This document shows, piece by piece, positions 21,293-23,664 of a DNA stretch of 23,664 bases. The translations under genes were made by a program, and so were the position numbers. The first letter of the stretch is position 1. Every line of letters begins with the position of its first letter. The stretch is from contig DCGZ01000104.1 of assembly GCA_002314675.1 (NCBI GenBank), positions 1-23,664 of the forward strand. Reading direction: 5' to 3'. The notes under the pieces are model-generated. The model saw only the letters and a list, made by a program, of their open reading frames with translations, was not told the DNA's origin and did not search any database. The stretch is from Fibrobacter sp. UBA1765. Lineage in GTDB: Bacteria; Fibrobacterota; Fibrobacteria; Fibrobacterales; Fibrobacteraceae.

Positions 21293-21313
21293 TTTGTTTA
21301 AGAACTTTTGTGA

Positions 21314-22588
21314 TTATCCTTCCATGCCCGGGCGAACGCGCTTTACCGTTGCGCCAAGCGCTGCCATCTTGGCTTCGAAATCTTCGTAGCCACGGTCCAA
21401 ATGGTAAATGCGGTCAATGGTAGTTTCGCCTTCGGCAATGAGGCCTGCCAAAACAAGTGCTGCGCTTGCGCGAAGGTCGCTAGCCATGATGTTTGCGCTT
21501 TCAAGCGGCTTTCCGCCGTGAATCGTTGCCGTGTTGCCGACAAGCTGAATGTCTGCGCCAAGGCGCTTGAGTTCTGCAATGTGGGTAAAGCGGTCGTTGT
21601 AGATCGTGTCCTGAATGACGCTGATTCCTGGCACTGCCATGAGCGTTGCCATGAGAGGTGCCTGCAAGTCTGTCGGGAACCCAGGGAACGGGAGCGTCGT
21701 AACGCTCACTGGCTTGAGTTCTACACCGCGTGCATCGACTTCTGCCCAGTCGCTACCGGTAGAAACCTTGCAGCCCATGTCGCGGAACACGTCAAGAACG
21801 GCTGCAATGTGAACTGGATCCATGTTGGTGACTTTAACGCGGCCCTTTGTAATTGCTGCGCCGCAAAGGAAGCTGCCTGCTTCAATGCGGTCTGGAATGG
21901 TGCGGCCCTTGCCCGGGTTCAACTTTTCGACACCTTGCACAACGAGTGTTCTTGTGCCACGGCCCTGGATATTCGCGCCCATGCCAATGAGGTAATCTAC
22001 AAGGTTGTCGATTTCTGGCTCCAGGGCTGCGTTCTGGAGAACGCTCTCGCCTTCGGCGAGCGTGGCAGCCATAAGCACGTTCACAGTTGCACCGACGCTA
22101 GAAACCGGGAAGTGGAACGTACCGCCCTTCAGGCGGCCTTCGCATGTTGCTTCCACGTAGCCGTGAGTCACGGTAACCTTTGCGCCAAGAGCTTCAAGGC
22201 CCTTCAAGTGCAAGTCCACAGGGCGCGGGCCCCATGCGCAACCGCCCGGCAAAGAAACACGGCAACGGCCAAAGCGTGCAACGAGTGGTCCAAGCACGTA
22301 GAAGCTTGCGCGCATCGTCTTTACAAGTTCGTACGGAGCTTCCAAGTGGTCTGCGCCACGAGTGTCGATGCGAAGTTCGTGAGAGCCTCCGCCAATGCGG
22401 CAACCGATAATGCGGAGCACATCGGACATGGTCTTCATGTCCTTCAGGTGCGGAACGTTCGTAATTTCAGAAACGCCATCTGCAAGGAGAGCCGCTGCCA
22501 TAACGGCGAGCACAGCATTCTTTGCACCGGAAATTTCAACTTCGCCGTCAAGCGGCTTACTTACGGAAGGAACGAGAAACTGATCCAT
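21314..22588 (-). CDS. murA: UDP-N-acetylglucosamine 1-carboxyvinyltransferase
   Basis: MurA transfers enolpyruvate from PEP to UDP-GlcNAc, the first committed step of peptidoglycan synthesis, in the cytoplasm. The 424-residue protein has the N-terminal GAKNA with K23, the TMRAS loop with R93, and the catalytic loop LPGGCAWGPRP with Cys117. That cysteine predicts fosfomycin sensitivity. DRIEAGSF, GFPTDLQAPLMA and the closing DRGYEDFEAKMAALGA follow. Length and motifs are typical. It starts 9 nt after the RDD gene stop, with AAGGA upstream, so the two are cotranscribed. The GC-rich coding sequence produces a long open frame on the opposite strand that is not a gene. Confidence 0.97.
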   Translation of the reverse strand: MDQFLVPSVSKPLDGEVEISGAKNAVLAVMAAALLADGVSEITNVPHLKDMKTMSDVLRIIGCRIGGGSHELRIDTRGADHLEAPYELVKTMRASFYVLGPLVARFGRCRVSLPGGCAWGPRPVDLHLKGLEALGAKVTVTHGYVEATCEGRLKGGTFHFPVSSVGATVNVLMAATLAEGESVLQNAALEPEIDNLVDYLIGMGANIQGRGTRTLVVQGVEKLNPGKGRTIPDRIEAGSFLCGAAITKGRVKVTNMDPVHIAAVLDVFRDMGCKVSTGSDWAEVDARGVELKPVSVTTLPFPGFPTDLQAPLMATLMAVPGISVIQDTIYNDRFTHIAELKRLGADIQLVGNTATIHGGKPLESANIMASDLRASAALVLAGLIAEGETTIDRIYHLDRGYEDFEAKMAALGATVKRVRPGMEG

Positions 22589-22597
22589 AATGCATCC

Positions 22598-23362
22598 TTA
22601 TTTTTTCAAAATCTTGTTGTCTGTGAACACGACCCTTGTTCTAGCCAGCCAGTCGTGAAATGTTCGCTTTTCTGGGTCTACCATCGCGATAATGTAGGCA
22701 AGGCCATAAAAGTAGACTAGCGAAACGGAAGACAAAAAAGAACAAACGTAGCGGATTACGGCACCCTTAAGTCCGAGCTTCTCGCCGTCTTTGCGTACGA
22801 TTTTCAATTTCAAAAAAATCTTGCCCGGCGTGCCAGAAAACAGCCAGTTGAAAATGATAAAATATGCTGCCTGGATTATTGAGCAGGCGATAACAAATGT
22901 TTCAACGCCAGGGACGCTCAGGAACTTGTTGACCTTGTCCATGTCGGCAAGGTTTTCAAGGCTTTCTCCCAAAATTTCGTTTGCCTGGGCAACATCAATG
23001 ATTCCGAGAATGTTCATTATATACATCGCAAGGGATGCAAAAAAACTCAAAATCACAAAGTCAATAGAGTAGGCTAGCGCCCTGATCCAAAAACCGGCGT
23101 ACCTTGGCTTAAGTTCAGCCTTCAATTGCTTGTCGCGGATGATTGCTTCCAGGGTTTGCTGGATAATTTCGTTAGTCGCTTCTGTATTCAGAACTTCTTC
23201 ATGTTCTTTCCATGGGCGCCAATTTTCTTCGCCAGTATGCCAAACCAGTGTCTCTGCCTTGATTTCGCCTGCGGCAGCCTTTTCCTTAATTTCTTCGTCA
23301 GAAAACGGCCCTTTTCGGCGGTCGCCTTCGGTTACGCTTTCGTCAATAAAATACCATTCCAT
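22598..23362 (-). CDS. Membrane protein with GYF_2 and RDD domains
   Basis: The 254-residue protein starts with a GYF_2 (DUF4339-like) domain of about 55 residues (MEWYFIDESVTEGDRRKGPF, LVWHTGEENWRPWKEH). After a linker comes an RDD domain (about 86-246) recognised by RYAGFWIRALAYSIDFVIL, GTPGKIFLKLKIVRKDGEKLGLKGAVIRY and DPEKRTFHDWLARTRVV, with three hydrophobic segments. The GYF-RDD combination is common in Bacteroidetes and relatives; function is unsettled, with transport or envelope roles proposed for RDD proteins. It is the first gene of an operon with murA. A TAAATTTG box (23370-23377 on the minus strand) ends 7 nt before the ATG, suggesting a leaderless start. Confidence 0.82.
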   Translation of the reverse strand: MEWYFIDESVTEGDRRKGPFSDEEIKEKAAAGEIKAETLVWHTGEENWRPWKEHEEVLNTEATNEIIQQTLEAIIRDKQLKAELKPRYAGFWIRALAYSIDFVILSFFASLAMYIMNILGIIDVAQANEILGESLENLADMDKVNKFLSVPGVETFVIACSIIQAAYFIIFNWLFSGTPGKIFLKLKIVRKDGEKLGLKGAVIRYVCSFLSSVSLVYFYGLAYIIAMVDPEKRTFHDWLARTRVVFTDNKILKK

Positions 23363-23369
23363 ACAAGCC

Positions 23370-23377
23370 CAAATTTA
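23370..23377 (-). promoter_or_regulatory. RDD-murA promoter box
   Basis: On the minus strand TAAATTTG lies 7 nt before the ATG at 23362, the same octamer as in the rubrerythrin, rplS and TAXI promoters. A TTTG at about 23393-23396 may be the upstream element, although the spacing (15 nt) is short. Confidence 0.45.
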
Positions 23378-23411
23378 ACAAAAATTATATGGCAAAGAAC
23401 CGGCATCTCTT

Positions 23412-23440
23412 TCTAACTCGTTGATTTTCAACGAGTTAGA
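23412..23440. repeat. Perfect 13-bp inverted repeat
   Basis: TCTAACTCGTTGA and TCAACGAGTTAGA with a 3-nt TTT loop. It lies about 50 nt upstream of the RDD-murA start. There is no adjacent T run on either strand, so it is not a standard terminator. It may be an operator or an RNA hairpin of a gene outside the window. Confidence 0.7.
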
Positions 23441-23664
23441 CCAGTTTGCTGTTTTTTGTGGAAATTGTTTTCGCATTTGCAACGGCGTATTATTGTCAAT
23501 TCATAATTCTGCATTAACTACAGATGCAAGAGCCAGATGCCAGAGAGAATACAGAAATCAGGTCGCACCTTCGGTGCTTTGAGGAGTGAGGTCGTTCACT
23601 ACGCTCACTTTGAGGTAATTGTAATTACAAAACCTCAAACCTCTAGATGCGAAGCATCGACCTC
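23441..23664. repeat. Intergenic repeats at window end
   Basis: No gene is seen. Short dyads are present: TTTGAGGT with ACCTCAAA (23609-23639) enclosing the palindrome TTGTAATTACAA, and GATGC-GAA-GCATC (23646-23658). A CAGAGAGAATACAGAA tract (about 23536-23551) resembles those at 105-140 and 13170-13207. Together these look like degenerate dispersed repeats. Confidence 0.5.

Noticed and set aside
21401..22720. A 439-codon open frame on the plus strand opposite murA
   Set aside because: Its translation is Cys/His/Ala-rich with no family resemblance, and it lies antisense to a clear murA. GC-rich codon structure of murA explains the long open frame.
1..23664. tRNA or rRNA genes
   Set aside because: No cloverleaf-like sequence or rRNA segment was recognised on either strand by eye. 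A dedicated search could still find one, though the intergenic spaces are short and filled with repeats.

Overview
The window looks like a chromosomal segment of a Fibrobacter species (phylum Fibrobacterota), probably close to F. succinogenes. The strongest pointer is a pair of secreted proteins built from the FISUMP domain (Fibrobacter succinogenes major paralogous domain). Supporting signs are a large secreted protein with a serine-rich linker and a C-terminal sorting-like domain, promoters resembling the Bacteroidetes-type TTG-N19-20-TAnnTTTG, and intergenic spaces full of short degenerate inverted repeats. No database search was possible; identifications rest on motifs and family knowledge.

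Layout. 1-262: intergenic repeats. 263-1309 (minus): a PerR-type peroxide regulator and a reverse rubrerythrin whose promoter carries a near-perfect PerR box. 1574-3591 (minus): prfA-prmC, release factor 1 and its methyltransferase; prmC carries an in-frame repeat insertion. 3660-5824 (minus): a TAXI-family binding lipoprotein paired with a GltS glutamate symporter. 5884-9444 (plus): trmO, rnc and an oligopeptide-type binding lipoprotein. 9492-13787 (minus): rpsP, rimM, trmD and rplS, followed by two overlapping genes for cyclic-nucleotide-domain proteins. The rplS terminator is embedded in the start of the first of these two.

13962-19168 is an accessory region. It holds a small hypothetical protein, two tandem paralogous four-helix membrane proteins, two FISUMP proteins (three FISUMP domains in all) and a minus-strand AAA-type ATPase. 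An 86-bp repeat plus a 22-bp repeat occurs upstream of the first plus-strand gene of the block and again at 19233-19408, upstream of a secreted GLUG-repeat protein (19456-21246). 21314-23362 (minus): an RDD membrane protein and murA. 23363-23664: intergenic repeats.

Most interesting signal. The three FISUMP domains share almost identical framework DNA but have sharply bounded variable stretches. Within these, codon positions 1 and 2 differ while the third base, usually C, is nearly always kept. This is the pattern expected of adenine-targeted diversification of AAC/AAT codons in a C-type-lectin-like domain, as in diversity-generating retroelements. No reverse transcriptase or template repeat is in the window, so the mechanism is inferred. 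The variable genes end in unusual arrays of consecutive perfect hairpins. Other points worth checking are the TAXI-GltS pairing, the terminator lying inside a coding sequence, the double operator in front of the ATPase gene, and several probable leaderless starts.
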